From positions 44,225 to 108,224 of the forward strand of contig NZ_JNXE01000050.1 in NCBI RefSeq assembly GCF_000716605.1: a stretch of 64,000 nt of DNA, in the 5' to 3' direction. This document shows, piece after piece, positions 7,293 to 16,043 of the stretch. The stretch comes from Streptomyces sp. NRRL F-525. GTDB taxonomy: Bacteria > Actinomycetota > Actinomycetes > Streptomycetales > Streptomycetaceae. The notes below the pieces were generated by a model. The model did not search any database. It was not told the origin of the DNA and saw only the letters and a list, made by a program, of their open reading frames with translations. The translations under genes were made by a program, and so were the position numbers. Numbering within the stretch: the first letter of the stretch is position 1; the number at the start of each line of letters is the position of its first letter.

Positions 7293-8945
7293 GTGAAGCA
7301 CAGGGCAGTGAAGCGCAGGACGGTAGTCATGGGCATCGGCGCGACCGCGGGTGTCGCGGCGGTCGGCGGCATCGCGCTCAGCGCGAACGCGTCGAGCGAC
7401 TCGAAGTCCTCCTCCTCGGACGCCCTGGTCTTCGCCCCGGACGCCTACACGAAGCTGACGAAGTCGGTCACGGACACCGCCGGCACCAAGCACACGGTCG
7501 TCTACCACTTCTGGAAGGCGATCACGTACGTCGCCAAGCCGGTGGACGCCACCTACCAGTCGCTGATCGTCAGCGCCCCGGTGGAGATCGACGGCAAGGC
7601 GGTCGACGCGAGCAACGCCCCGATCCTGCTCGCCAACTCCGTCGGCGGCTACCTGCCCGCCTCCGTGTCGACGGCCACCGAGGTCGGCGGCGGCGGTTCG
7701 GCGATGGGCGGCGGCGCGGCCCCCAGCGGCGCGCCCACCGGCTCGACCAGCTCTTCGGCCGCCCCGAGCGCCTCCGCCTCCGCGAGCGCCCCCGGCGCCA
7801 ACGGCAACACCAACGCCACCGGCGGCGCCACCTCCAGCAACCAGCTCCTCGCGCTGGCCGCCGGTTACGTCGTCATCGAGCCCGGCGCCCGCGGCCGTAC
7901 CCTCAAGAACTCCAGCGGCGAGTACTACGGCACCGCCCCCGCCGCGATCGTCGACCTCAAGGCCGCGGTCCGCTACATCAAGTCGAACAAGGGCCGCATC
8001 CCCGGCAATGTGGAGCGGATCGTTTCTGCGGGTACCAGTGCCGGTGGCGCGCTGTCCTCGCTCCTCGGCGCGTCCGGTGACAGCCCGATCTACGACAAGT
8101 ACCTCAAGGCGCTGGGCGCCGCCGACGCCTCCGACGCGATCTTCGCGACGGGCGCCTGGTGCCCGATCACCGACCTGGAGCACGCCGACGGCGCCTACGA
8201 GTGGAACTGGGGCGCCAACGACCTGAGCACCGGCAAGACGGTCGACCAGACGGTCTCCAAGGCGCTGCAGGCCCAGTTCGCCGAGTACCAGGCCGGCCTC
8301 AAGCTGCGCGGCCTCGGCGGCTTCGGGCCGCTGAACGCCCGCAACCTCGACGCGTACATGGTCAAGCAGTACCTGGAGCCCTCGGCGACCACGTACCTCG
8401 CCGCCCTCTCGGACTCCGCCCGCGCGACCTACCTGAAGGCCAACACCTTCATCACCTGGTCCGGCGGAAAGGCCACCTTCACCTGGGCCGACTTCCTCAC
8501 CCACGTCGGCGCCCGCAAGAAGGACGCCCCCGCCTTCGACGCCTTCGACCTGTCGGCCGGCGAGAACAACGAGTTCGGCACGGGCAAGACCCTGGCCCGC
8601 CACTTCACGGCGTACGGCGCGAAGAACGACTCGACCGGGCTGAGCAGCAAGCGGGTTCCGAGCGACGTCCCCGCCAAGCTCGACCTGATGAACCCGATGT
8701 ACCACCTGGTCGAGAAGGTCAACCCGAACCGCTCCAAGCACTGGTGGATCCGCCTCGGCACCAAGGACTCGGACACCGCGCTGACGGTCGCCGCCAACCT
8801 CGCCGCCCGCCTCGACAACCTCGGCGACGACGTGAACCACATCTACTACTGGGACGAGGGCCACGGCGCCAACACCGACCCGGGCGACTTCATCACCTGG
8901 ATCGCCCAGGTGACGGGCCACAAGGCCAAGGGCAAGGGCAAGTAG
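7293..8945 (+). CDS. secreted alpha/beta hydrolase, subtype B tannase-like
   Basis: The 550-residue protein begins with a twin-arginine signal (KRRTVVMGIGATAG, then ALSANA), so it is probably exported folded through Tat. The nucleophile motif GTSAGG places the catalytic serine at 249. Late RLGTKDSD and WDEGHGANTDPGD segments carry the likely Asp and His of the triad, as in bacterial subtype B tannases, which hydrolyse galloyl esters. Residues ~130-183 form a Gly/Ser/Ala-rich linker that interrupts the fold and is absent from the shorter lactobacillus enzymes. The start is GTG; ATG at codon 13 would cut off the RR motif. It may instead be a feruloyl-type esterase. Confidence 0.75.
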   Translation: MKHRAVKRRTVVMGIGATAGVAAVGGIALSANASSDSKSSSSDALVFAPDAYTKLTKSVTDTAGTKHTVVYHFWKAITYVAKPVDATYQSLIVSAPVEIDGKAVDASNAPILLANSVGGYLPASVSTATEVGGGGSAMGGGAAPSGAPTGSTSSSAAPSASASASAPGANGNTNATGGATSSNQLLALAAGYVVIEPGARGRTLKNSSGEYYGTAPAAIVDLKAAVRYIKSNKGRIPGNVERIVSAGTSAGGALSSLLGASGDSPIYDKYLKALGAADASDAIFATGAWCPITDLEHADGAYEWNWGANDLSTGKTVDQTVSKALQAQFAEYQAGLKLRGLGGFGPLNARNLDAYMVKQYLEPSATTYLAALSDSARATYLKANTFITWSGGKATFTWADFLTHVGARKKDAPAFDAFDLSAGENNEFGTGKTLARHFTAYGAKNDSTGLSSKRVPSDVPAKLDLMNPMYHLVEKVNPNRSKHWWIRLGTKDSDTALTVAANLAARLDNLGDDVNHIYYWDEGHGANTDPGDFITWIAQVTGHKAKGKGK

Positions 8946-9161
8946 CACCCGCCCGCCGCGACCACGACGCCGAGCCCCACCGCGCACCGTGCGGGCTCGG
9001 CGTCGTCCACGTTTCCCGGCCGCGGCGCCCTCCCGCGCATCCCACAACCAGAGCCCCTACGCCACCGACCTCACCCACTCCTCCACACCCGTGATCGATC
9101 CGCAACCAATTCCGGGCTTGACCGAGACCCATCAACGTGGGACGTGATTACGCTCGCGCTC

Positions 9162-10394
9162 ATGGCCGACTCCACAGCGTCCCCGACCCCCGCGGCGCAG
9201 AACCACGCAGACCGTCCCGTGTACGTCATCGGCGGCGGCCCCGGCGGTCTCGCCGCCGCGTACGCGCTGCGCGCGCAGGGCATCCGTGCCGTCGTACTGG
9301 AGCGGTCGGACCGGGTCGGAGCGTCCTGGCGCAGGCACTACGACCGCCTGCACCTGCACACCACCCGGCGGCTTTCGAGCCTGCCCGGGCTCACGATGCC
9401 GCGCCGGTTCGGCCGCTGGGTCTCGCGGGACGACGTGGTGCGCTATCTGGAGAAGTACGCCGAGGTCCACGAGTTGGAGATCGTCACCGGCGTCGAGGTC
9501 TCCCGCGTCGAACGCTCGGCCGACGGCACCGGCTGGCTCCTGCACGCCACCGGCGGCCGCGAACTCACCGGCCGCGCGGTCGTCGTCGCCACCGGCACCA
9601 ACCACACCCCCCGCATCCCCGACTGGCCCGGCCGCGACACCTACACCGGCCGGCTCCTGCACGCCGCCGACTACCGCAACGCCCAGCCCTACGCCGGCCA
9701 GGACGTCCTGGTCGTCGGTATCGGCAACACGGGCGCGGAGATCGCCGTGGACCTGATCGAGGGCGGAGCATCGCGCGTCCGCCTCTCCGTCCGCACCGCC
9801 CCGCACATCCTGCGCCGCTCGACCGCGGGCTGGGCGACCCAGTACACAGGCGTTCTCGTACGACGGCTGCCGGTCGGCCTGGTCGACCGGCTCGCGGGGC
9901 CGGTGTCCAAGGTCAGCGTGCCGGACCTGGCGGCGCAGGGGCTGCCGCGCCCCGACACCGGGCTGTACAGCCGGGTGAAGGAGGGCTCGATCCCGGTCCA
10001 GGACGTCGGGCTCATCGACGCCGTGCGCAAGGGCCGGGTCGAGATCGTGCCGGCCGTGGAGAGCTTCGAGGACGGCAAGGTCGTCCTCGCCGGCGGCGGC
10101 CGGATCGGCCCGGACGCCGTGATCGCGGCCACGGGCTACGTCCGCTCCCTGGAGCAACTCGTCGGCCACCTGGGCGTGTTGGACGCCCGGGGCAAGCCGG
10201 TCGCGCACGGCGCGCGCACCCCGAAGGACGCGCCCGGCCTGTACTTCACCGGCTTCACCAACCCCATCAGCGGCATGCTCCGCGAACTGGCCATCGACGC
10301 GGAGAAGATCGCGAAGGCGGTCGCCAAGGAGACCAGGAAGCTCTCGAAGAAAGCCTCGAAGAAGGCCTCGAAGGGGGTCCCGGCCGCGTCCTGA
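9162..10394 (+). CDS. FAD-dependent flavin-containing monooxygenase
   Basis: A Rossmann FAD site (VYVIGGGPGGLAAAYALR) lies near residue 22, a second NADPH site (DVLVVGIGNTGAEIAVDL) in mid-protein, and a late IAATGYVRS motif. This is the YUC/FMO-like group that oxygenates nucleophilic heteroatoms or carbonyls with NADPH and O2. The 410-residue length is normal. The tail is odd: a lysine-rich run with SKKASKKASK-type repeats, possibly for nucleic-acid or membrane contact. The start is uncertain: ATG at 9162 fits the family N-terminus, GTG at 9144 would add six residues, and neither has a good ribosome binding site. It ends ~40 bases before the operator pair of the next operon. Confidence 0.85.
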   Translation: MADSTASPTPAAQNHADRPVYVIGGGPGGLAAAYALRAQGIRAVVLERSDRVGASWRRHYDRLHLHTTRRLSSLPGLTMPRRFGRWVSRDDVVRYLEKYAEVHELEIVTGVEVSRVERSADGTGWLLHATGGRELTGRAVVVATGTNHTPRIPDWPGRDTYTGRLLHAADYRNAQPYAGQDVLVVGIGNTGAEIAVDLIEGGASRVRLSVRTAPHILRRSTAGWATQYTGVLVRRLPVGLVDRLAGPVSKVSVPDLAAQGLPRPDTGLYSRVKEGSIPVQDVGLIDAVRKGRVEIVPAVESFEDGKVVLAGGGRIGPDAVIAATGYVRSLEQLVGHLGVLDARGKPVAHGARTPKDAPGLYFTGFTNPISGMLRELAIDAEKIAKAVAKETRKLSKKASKKASKGVPAAS

Positions 10395-10431
10395 CCCGGG
10401 GTCCGTCCGTTCTTTGCGTGCACGACAGTTC

Positions 10432-10446
10432 CTGACGCTGTGTCAG
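10432..10446. promoter_or_regulatory. operator-like palindrome, first of a pair
   Basis: CTGACGCTGTGTCAG keeps the CTGAC-N5-GTCAG half-sites. It is centred 24 bases from a second copy, which would let two dimers bind side by side upstream of the acyl-CoA synthetase gene. Confidence 0.55.
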
Positions 10447-10455
10447 TTCAGTAAT

Positions 10456-10470
10456 CTGACAGTGCGTCAG
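10456..10470. promoter_or_regulatory. operator-like palindrome, second of a pair
   Basis: CTGACAGTGCGTCAG has the same half-sites and spacing as the copy 24 bases upstream. It ends 35 bases before the start codon of the synthetase gene, so bound protein would overlap the promoter. Confidence 0.55.
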
Positions 10471-10505
10471 TTGATTATGCCGTCACACAGGAGCGGGGCG
10501 GACCG

Positions 10506-12731
10506 ATGCTTGGATCAACCCACGGCACCCTCACCACCGACTCCCGCCGGGCCCGGGTCATCGCCTGCGGTGAGCAACCCGGCCCCGCCGTCCACGGCAG
10601 GCCCGCCGACGTCGACGATCTCGACGTCGGCGGGCGGCCGTTGTACGCGGGCGTACCCGACCTGGACCGTTTCTTCCGCCCCGAGTCGGTCGCCGTGATC
10701 GGCGCCTCGGACGCGGAGGGCCGCCCGAACACGGGCATCACCCGCCAACTCATGGCCTGGGCAGGCCGAGTTGGGGCCCGTCTCCATCCGGTCCATCCCA
10801 CCCGTACGACGGTTTTCGGCGTCCCCTGTTTCCCGTCCATCGGCGACCTGCCCGAACAAGTCGACCTGGCCGTAGTGCTGGTGGCCGACCCCCTCCCCGT
10901 GATCGAGCAACTCGCGGAGGCGAAGGTGAAGTTCGCGGTCGCCTTCGCGTCGGGCTTCGCGGAGACGGGCGAGGAGGGTGCGCTGGCGCAGGCCCAACTG
11001 GCCGCCGCCGTAGGCAGGTCGGGCCTCCGCCTCCTCGGCCCGAACACCAACCTCAACGCCTTCGAGAACTTCCGCGAGGACCTGGACGGCCCCGCGATCG
11101 CGCTGATCACCCAGTCCGGCCACCAGGGCCGCCCGGTCTTCGCCCTCCAGGAACTCGGCATCCGCCTCTCCCACTGGGCCCCCACCGGCAACGAGGCCGA
11201 CCTGGAGACCGCCGACTTCATCTCCTACTTCGCCGAACGACCCGAGGTCGGCGCCATCGCCTGCTACGTCGAGGGCCTCAAGGACGGCCGCTCCTTCCTC
11301 CTCGCCGCCGACCGCGCCGCCCGCCGCAAGGTCCCGGTGGTCGCGGTGAAGGTCGGCCGCACGGAGACCGGCGCCCGCACGGCCGCCTCCCACACCGGCA
11401 AACTCACCGGCGCGGACACGGTGGTGGACGCGGCGATGCGCCAGTACGGCGTGATCCGCGTCGACGGCCTGGACGAACTCCAGGACACGGCGGCCCTGTT
11501 GGCGCGCGCGAAGCCTCCGGTGGCCGAGGGGGTCGTCGTCTACTCGATCTCCGGCGGCACGGGCGCCCACTTCGCCGACCTGGCGAGCGAGGCGGGACTG
11601 CGCCTCCCGCAACTGTCGGACGCGAAACAGTCCGAACTCCACGAGTGGATACCGCCGTACCTGAGCGTGGCGAACCCGGTGGACAACGGCGGTCACCCGG
11701 TGGGTGATTGGCGCGGCCGGAAGATCATCGACGCGATCCTGGACGACCCGGAGGTGGGGGTGCTGGTCTGCCCCGTCACGGGCCCGTTCCCCCCGCTGAG
11801 CGACAAGCTGGTGGAGGATCTGGTGGCCGCGGCGGAGGAGACCGACAAGCTGGTGTGCGTGGTGTGGGGCTCCCCGGTGGGCACCGAACCGGCGTACCGC
11901 GAGCGCCTGTTGGGCTCGTCGAGGGTGGCCACCTTCCGCACCGTCGGCAACTGCATCACCGCCCTGCGCGCCTACTTCTCCCACCACCGCTTCGTCCACG
12001 CCTACCGCTCCCCCTTCGACGAGGCCCCCCGCACCGTCTCCCCCTCCTTCCGCAAGGCCCAGGCCCTGATGAGCCCGGGCCGGCAGCTGAGCGAACACGC
12101 GGCGAAACAACTCCTGCGCGCCTACGGGATCCGGGTCCCCCGCGAGCAGTTGGTGACCAGCGCCGCGGCGGCCGTACGGGCGGCGGGGCTGGTGGGCTAC
12201 CCGGTGGTGATGAAGGCGTCCGGCGCGCAGATCGCGCACAAGACGGAACTCGGCCTGGTGAAGGTGGGCCTGACGTCGGCCAGTCAAGTCCGGGACGCGT
12301 ACCGCGAGTTGACGGACATCGCCCGGTACGAGGACGTGACCCTGGACGGTGTCCTCGTCTGCCAGATGGTCGAACGGGGTGTCGAGATGGTCGTAGGCGT
12401 CACGCAGGACGAACTGTTCGGGCCGACGGTGACGGTCGGGCTGGGCGGGGTGCTGGTGGAGGTCCTGCGGGACGTGGCCGTACGGGTGCCGCCGTTCGGC
12501 GAGGAGGCGGCGCGGGACATGCTCGGCGAGTTGCGCGGGCGGCCGCTGCTGGACGGGGTACGGGGACGCCCCCCGGCCGACCTGGACGCCCTGGTGGAGG
12601 TGATCCTCCGGGTGCAGCGCATGGCCCTCGAACTGGGCGATGTGCTCTCGGAGTTGGACATCAACCCGCTGATGGTGCTGCCCAGGGGGCAGGGCGCGGT
12701 GGCGTTGGACGCGCTGGCGGTGTGCCGATGA
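10506..12731 (+). CDS. ADP-forming acetate/acyl-CoA ligase family protein
   Basis: A single 741-residue chain combines a CoA-binding domain (FFRPESVAVIGASDAEGRP, near residue 55), succinyl-CoA-ligase-like domains with the phosphohistidine motif AASHTGKLTG, and a C-terminal ATP-grasp domain (GYPVVMKASGAQIAHKTELG, then MVERGVEMVVGVTQDELFGP). The family makes or breaks acyl-CoA thioesters with ATP/ADP through a phosphorylated His. The first ~45 residues look unstructured, and a later start is possible. It overlaps the enoyl-CoA hydratase gene by four bases (ATGA), so both act in one operon. Two CTGAC-N5-GTCAG sites lie upstream. The substrate is unknown. Confidence 0.9.
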   Translation: MLGSTHGTLTTDSRRARVIACGEQPGPAVHGRPADVDDLDVGGRPLYAGVPDLDRFFRPESVAVIGASDAEGRPNTGITRQLMAWAGRVGARLHPVHPTRTTVFGVPCFPSIGDLPEQVDLAVVLVADPLPVIEQLAEAKVKFAVAFASGFAETGEEGALAQAQLAAAVGRSGLRLLGPNTNLNAFENFREDLDGPAIALITQSGHQGRPVFALQELGIRLSHWAPTGNEADLETADFISYFAERPEVGAIACYVEGLKDGRSFLLAADRAARRKVPVVAVKVGRTETGARTAASHTGKLTGADTVVDAAMRQYGVIRVDGLDELQDTAALLARAKPPVAEGVVVYSISGGTGAHFADLASEAGLRLPQLSDAKQSELHEWIPPYLSVANPVDNGGHPVGDWRGRKIIDAILDDPEVGVLVCPVTGPFPPLSDKLVEDLVAAAEETDKLVCVVWGSPVGTEPAYRERLLGSSRVATFRTVGNCITALRAYFSHHRFVHAYRSPFDEAPRTVSPSFRKAQALMSPGRQLSEHAAKQLLRAYGIRVPREQLVTSAAAAVRAAGLVGYPVVMKASGAQIAHKTELGLVKVGLTSASQVRDAYRELTDIARYEDVTLDGVLVCQMVERGVEMVVGVTQDELFGPTVTVGLGGVLVEVLRDVAVRVPPFGEEAARDMLGELRGRPLLDGVRGRPPADLDALVEVILRVQRMALELGDVLSELDINPLMVLPRGQGAVALDALAVCR

Positions 12732-13525
12732 GTGACCCGACGGCCGAGGTCACGCACACGGTCGCGGGCGGTGTCGCGTACCTCACCCTCAACCGCCCCG
12801 AGGCCCTGAACGCGATCACCCCGGCCCAACGGGACCGCCTGATAACCCTGTTGGGAGAGGCATCGGCGGACCCCTCCGTACGGGCGGTGGTCCTGACCGG
12901 CACCGGCCGGGGCTTCTGCGCGGGCGCGGACCTTCGGGGCGGCGGGGCGTCCGCGGAACGGATCCCCGGTGACGTCGCCCGCGTGATCCGCCAGGGCGCG
13001 CAACGCCTGATCGCCGCCGTCCTGGACTGCGAGAAACCGGTGCTCGCGGCGGTGAACGGCACGGCGGCAGGCCTCGGCGCCCACCTGGCCCTGGCCTGCG
13101 ATCTCGTCCTGGCCGCGGAATCGGCGCGGTTCATCGAGGTGTTCGTCCGCCGCGGCCTGGTCCCGGACGGCGGCGGCGCGTATCTCCTCCCGCGCCTGAT
13201 CGGCCCGCAGCGCGCGAAGGAGCTGATGTTCTTCGGCGACGCGGTGAGCGCGGCGGACGCGGAACGCATCGGCCTCGTCAACAGGGTCGTAGCGGACGGG
13301 GAGTTGGAGAAGACGGCCCGGGAGTGGGCGGAGCGTCTCGCCACCGGGCCGACCCGCGCCCTCGCCCTCACCAAGCAGCTCGTCAACGCGTCCCTGGACA
13401 GCGACCGTACGACCGCGTTCGCGGCGGAGGCGGCGGCGCAGGAGATCAACATGACGACGGAGGACGCGCGGGAGGGCGTGGCGAGTTTCGTGGAGCGCAG
13501 GAGCCCCGGGTACCGGGGACGGTGA
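12728..13525 (+). CDS. enoyl-CoA hydratase/isomerase family protein
   Basis: A 265-residue crotonase-fold protein. LNRPEALNAITPAQRD, the oxyanion-hole strand GRGFCAGADLRG and the second oxyanion strand NGTAAGLGAHLALACDL are all present, and GLVPDGGGAYLLPRLIG follows. The Asp in PDGG is retained. Crotonases of this type hydrate or isomerise enoyl-CoA in beta-oxidation-like routes. The start codon overlaps the stop of the acyl-CoA ligase gene, so translation is coupled and the two steps, CoA activation and hydration, are likely successive. Substrate range cannot be read from sequence. Confidence 0.9.
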   Translation: MSDPTAEVTHTVAGGVAYLTLNRPEALNAITPAQRDRLITLLGEASADPSVRAVVLTGTGRGFCAGADLRGGGASAERIPGDVARVIRQGAQRLIAAVLDCEKPVLAAVNGTAAGLGAHLALACDLVLAAESARFIEVFVRRGLVPDGGGAYLLPRLIGPQRAKELMFFGDAVSAADAERIGLVNRVVADGELEKTAREWAERLATGPTRALALTKQLVNASLDSDRTTAFAAEAAAQEINMTTEDAREGVASFVERRSPGYRGR

Positions 13526-13547
13526 CCCGGGGCGCCCGGAGCACTCG

Positions 13548-14141
13548 TCAGTCCAACAGGCCGTCGTAGTCCGGGAGTTTGTACGTCGTGTCGGCGTAAC
13601 CGCCCGACAGGTCGGTCGTGTTGTTGCCGATGTTGGCGATGATGTCGTAGCCGTTCGCCTCGATCGCCTTGCGCTGGGAGGTCTTGAAGTCGGCGATGGA
13701 CTCGGTCAGGAGCTGGGCGACCGTGCGGGCGTAGAGGCCGTCGACCGTGTAACCGACCGACGTGAGGTTGGACTTGGTGACCGCGTTGAAGAGGTTGCTG
13801 CGGGCGCTGACGAAGAAGACGCTGATGCCCTTGGCGTGCGCGTCCTGGGCCAGAGCGAGGACCGGCGGGGTGGCCGGGACCGTGATGCCGCCCTCGAAGT
13901 AGGTCTCCAGCGAGGTGTTGTCGATGTCGAGCACGATCGCCTGCTTGGCACCGGAGGTGTTGGCGGCGGCACGGGAGTCGATGTAGGTCTGCGCGGGGCC
14001 GGTGACGGCGGCGACGTCGGTCAGCCACTGGGACTCGGTCACGGTCGAGTCGGCGGCCTGCGCGGGCAGGGCGGCGGCGAGCGTCAGGGCGAGGCCGGCG
14101 ACGGCGGCCACGGCTCCGCCGCGTGCGGTGAGACGGTTCAT
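13548..14141 (-). CDS. secreted HAD-superfamily acid phosphatase (class B-like)
   Basis: The 197-residue product has a clear signal peptide (hydrophobic residues 10-27, cleavage after ALPAQA). The HAD nucleophile motif IVLDIDNTSLETY follows, with the catalytic Asp pair at 72 and 74, then FFVSARSN (motif II) and a late IGNNTTDLSGG (motif IV). This fits small secreted acid phosphatases that release phosphate from organic esters. The ATG is supported by a GAGGAG site ten bases upstream. It is convergent with the enoyl-CoA hydratase gene and monocistronic. Confidence 0.85.
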   Translation of the reverse strand: MNRLTARGGAVAAVAGLALTLAAALPAQAADSTVTESQWLTDVAAVTGPAQTYIDSRAAANTSGAKQAIVLDIDNTSLETYFEGGITVPATPPVLALAQDAHAKGISVFFVSARSNLFNAVTKSNLTSVGYTVDGLYARTVAQLLTESIADFKTSQRKAIEANGYDIIANIGNNTTDLSGGYADTTYKLPDYDGLLD

Positions 14142-14361
14142 CGTGTGGGTGCTCCTCAAGTCACGGCTGCCATCAGTGACATACCGGTGGCGGTCGTTCC
14201 GCAACACTGCCGGGGGTGGGCGTGCGTCGGGTGACCCGGAGGGGTCCGTGGGGCGACGTAACACCCATGATCTGACCGGCAGTCTGTGAATTGGCCCAGC
14301 ACAGAGGCGATTCAGGCCTCTCCGCGAGACCGGACGCCGACAGGCCCGCACCCCTTCCTAT

Positions 14362-14376
14362 CTGATGAGCCGTCAG
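14362..14376. promoter_or_regulatory. operator-like palindrome upstream of the flavin reductase gene
   Basis: CTGATGAGCCGTCAG lies just upstream of the flavin reductase start and is preceded by TAT. It resembles the site between the amidohydrolase and ligase genes (28757-28777) most closely, which suggests the same regulator. Confidence 0.5.
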
Positions 14377-14393
14377 CTTCAATGGGTGATGTG

Positions 14394-14999
14394 ATGGGAC
14401 ACGCAGGGGCGGCCGCGGCCGCCGTCCGGTACCTCAGGTCGGCCGGAAGCGCTCCGGCCGCGCAGCCTGTCGAGGCGCTGCCGCGGCCGGAGCTTCGGTG
14501 TGTCACGGACGACGAGCGGGCACCGGTCGACCAGGGTCAATTCCGGCGCGTACTGGGCTCGTTCGCGACCGGCGTGACCGTGATCACCGCCCCCGCGGCC
14601 ACCGGCGAACCCGGCCCCGCCGGGTTCGCCTGCCAGTCCTTCTCCGCCCTCTCCCTCGACCCGCCCCTCGTCGTCTTCATGGTCGGCCGTACGTCTACGA
14701 CCTGGCCGCGCATCGCCCGCGCCGGTGTCTTCTGCGTCAACGTACTCGCCGCCCACCAGGGCGAGTTGTGCCGCGGCTTCGCGGCGAGCGGCACGGACAA
14801 GTTCGCCGGCGTCCCGTACGACGCCTCCCCGGTCTCCGGCTCCCCCCGCCTCACCGACGCCGCCGCCTGGATCGACTGCACGATCCACGCCGTGCACACC
14901 GGGGGCGACCATCTGATCGTGGTGGGCCGGGTGGACGGGCTGGGGACCGACGAGGGCGAGGGAGCACCCCTGTTGTTCCACCGAGGCCGCTTCCTCTGA
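14394..14999 (+). CDS. flavin reductase family protein (FMN reductase component)
   Basis: About 201 residues. The conserved flavin-reductase core is visible: FRRVLGSFATGVTVITA, GFACQSFSALSLDPPLVVFM, and RAGVFCVNVLAAHQGELCRGFA, ending in PLLFHRGRF. Such proteins use NAD(P)H to reduce flavin for a separate monooxygenase, as HsaB does for HsaA in steroid ring degradation. No matching oxygenase is adjacent, so the partner must be elsewhere. ATG at 14394 has a GGGTGA ribosome binding site and fits my memory of family N-termini (MGHA); ATG at 14382 is the alternative. An operator-like palindrome lies directly upstream. Confidence 0.85.
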   Translation: MGHAGAAAAAVRYLRSAGSAPAAQPVEALPRPELRCVTDDERAPVDQGQFRRVLGSFATGVTVITAPAATGEPGPAGFACQSFSALSLDPPLVVFMVGRTSTTWPRIARAGVFCVNVLAAHQGELCRGFAASGTDKFAGVPYDASPVSGSPRLTDAAAWIDCTIHAVHTGGDHLIVVGRVDGLGTDEGEGAPLLFHRGRFL

Positions 15000-15027
15000 C
15001 CGTCGGCATCGGCATCGGTGCGCGTCA

Positions 15028-15048
15028 GTAGGACAGGATCTGTCCTAC
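15028..15048. promoter_or_regulatory. palindromic operator upstream of the VOC gene
   Basis: Two perfect 9-base arms, GTAGGACAG and CTGTCCTAC, flank a 3-base centre about 50 bases upstream of the VOC-family start. It differs from the CTGAC-type sites and probably serves a separate regulator that is not encoded next to it. Confidence 0.5.
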
Positions 15049-15100
15049 CCCGCCCCTATCGTCGCCCCCGAAACTCGGCAGCGACGAAGGGACCCCGACG

Positions 15101-15637
15101 ATGCCCCACCACACCAATTCGGCCCCGGACGGCTACACCACCGTCGCTCCCTGGGTCATGACCGACGACACGGGTGCCTTTCTCGACTTCGTCGCCGCGG
15201 CGTTCGGCGGGAAGGAACTCGGGCGGGTGGTGACCGAGGGCGGGGCGATCGGGCACGGTGAGATCCGGGTCGGCGACACGGTCGTGCTGGCCTTCGACCG
15301 CGCCCCGGACTGGCCCGTCATGCCGAGCCTGCTGCGCGTGTTCGTGCCGGACGCGGACCAGGCGTTCGCCCGGGCCGTCGACGCCGGGAGCCGCGTCGTC
15401 ACGCCCCTGGCGAACGACGCCTTCGGACAGCGCGGCGGCCGGATCAAGGACCCCTTCGGCAACATCTGGTGGGTGGTCGCCCACGTGGAGGACGTCCCCG
15501 AGGACGAGATGTGGGACCGGCTGCGGCAACCCGCGTACGCCGAGGTCATGCGCGTCGCCCAGGAGACCTTCGACGCCGAACTCAGCGGCCGGGACCGCGG
15601 CCGCAGCAGCGCGCCCGTGCGGACGACGACCGAGTAA
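15101..15637 (+). CDS. VOC (glyoxalase/PhnB-like) family protein
   Basis: A 178-residue protein with the PhnB-type vicinal-oxygen-chelate fold: TVAPWVMTDDTGAFLDFVAAAFGG at the start, AIGHGEIRVGDTVVLAFD in the middle, and GRIKDPFGNIWWVVAHVED at the end of the domain. Members include metal-dependent lyases, dioxygenases and drug-binding proteins; no specific reaction can be assigned. Residues after ~135 form a polar helix-rich tail. The ATG has a GAAGGG site. A strong 9-base-arm palindrome upstream points to single-gene control. Confidence 0.83.
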   Translation: MPHHTNSAPDGYTTVAPWVMTDDTGAFLDFVAAAFGGKELGRVVTEGGAIGHGEIRVGDTVVLAFDRAPDWPVMPSLLRVFVPDADQAFARAVDAGSRVVTPLANDAFGQRGGRIKDPFGNIWWVVAHVEDVPEDEMWDRLRQPAYAEVMRVAQETFDAELSGRDRGRSSAPVRTTTE

Positions 15638-15746
15638 CCCGGGCCGCGCTTCTGAGCCCGCGTACTCATGAAGGTCCGCCCCACCTCCGGCAGCCTTGCT
15701 CTCAGACCGATTCGAGCATTCGAGCTTCCGACCGGGGGACCCAACC

Positions 15747-16040
15747 ATGAGCAAGCGCACACGAGTCGCCGTTCTCACGTCCGTCCTGATATCCGCCGCC
15801 GGGCTGCTGTCCGCCTGCTCGTTCTCCACCGCGGACGCCATGTGCGGCGGGGGCGAGTACCCGGTCCTGGCCGTGGGCAGCACCGCGGGCGGCGCCTGCG
15901 TGAAGAACGGCGACAACCCGCCGAGCGGCTATGCCCGGTACCCGAAGGGGAAGGTGCCGAAGCACGTCGACGACAAGTGGGACACGTACTGGCAGACCCA
16001 CACCGTGGACGCGAAGGGGAACATCACCTCCGCGCCGTAG
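15747..16040 (+). CDS. small lipoprotein (SCO0607 family-like)
   Basis: A 97-residue precursor with basic N-terminus, hydrophobic core and LLSAC lipobox, giving Cys24 as the lipidated residue. The mature part holds MCGGGEYPVLAVGSTAGGACV, then PPSGYARYPKGKVPKHVDD and DTYWQTHTVDAKG, which from memory match the actinomycete SCO0607 lipoprotein family of unknown function. The two cysteines may pair. The ATG with a GGGGGA site was preferred to an upstream in-frame ATG because only it leaves an intact signal peptide. Confidence 0.8.
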   Translation: MSKRTRVAVLTSVLISAAGLLSACSFSTADAMCGGGEYPVLAVGSTAGGACVKNGDNPPSGYARYPKGKVPKHVDDKWDTYWQTHTVDAKGNITSAP

Positions 16041-16043
16041 CCG

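Noticed and set aside
6222..9047. 941-codon minus-strand open frame spanning DUF35, DoxX and the tannase-like gene
   Set aside because: Only its last 141 codons match a protein family; the rest is antisense or out of frame to two well-supported genes and is kept open by high G+C.
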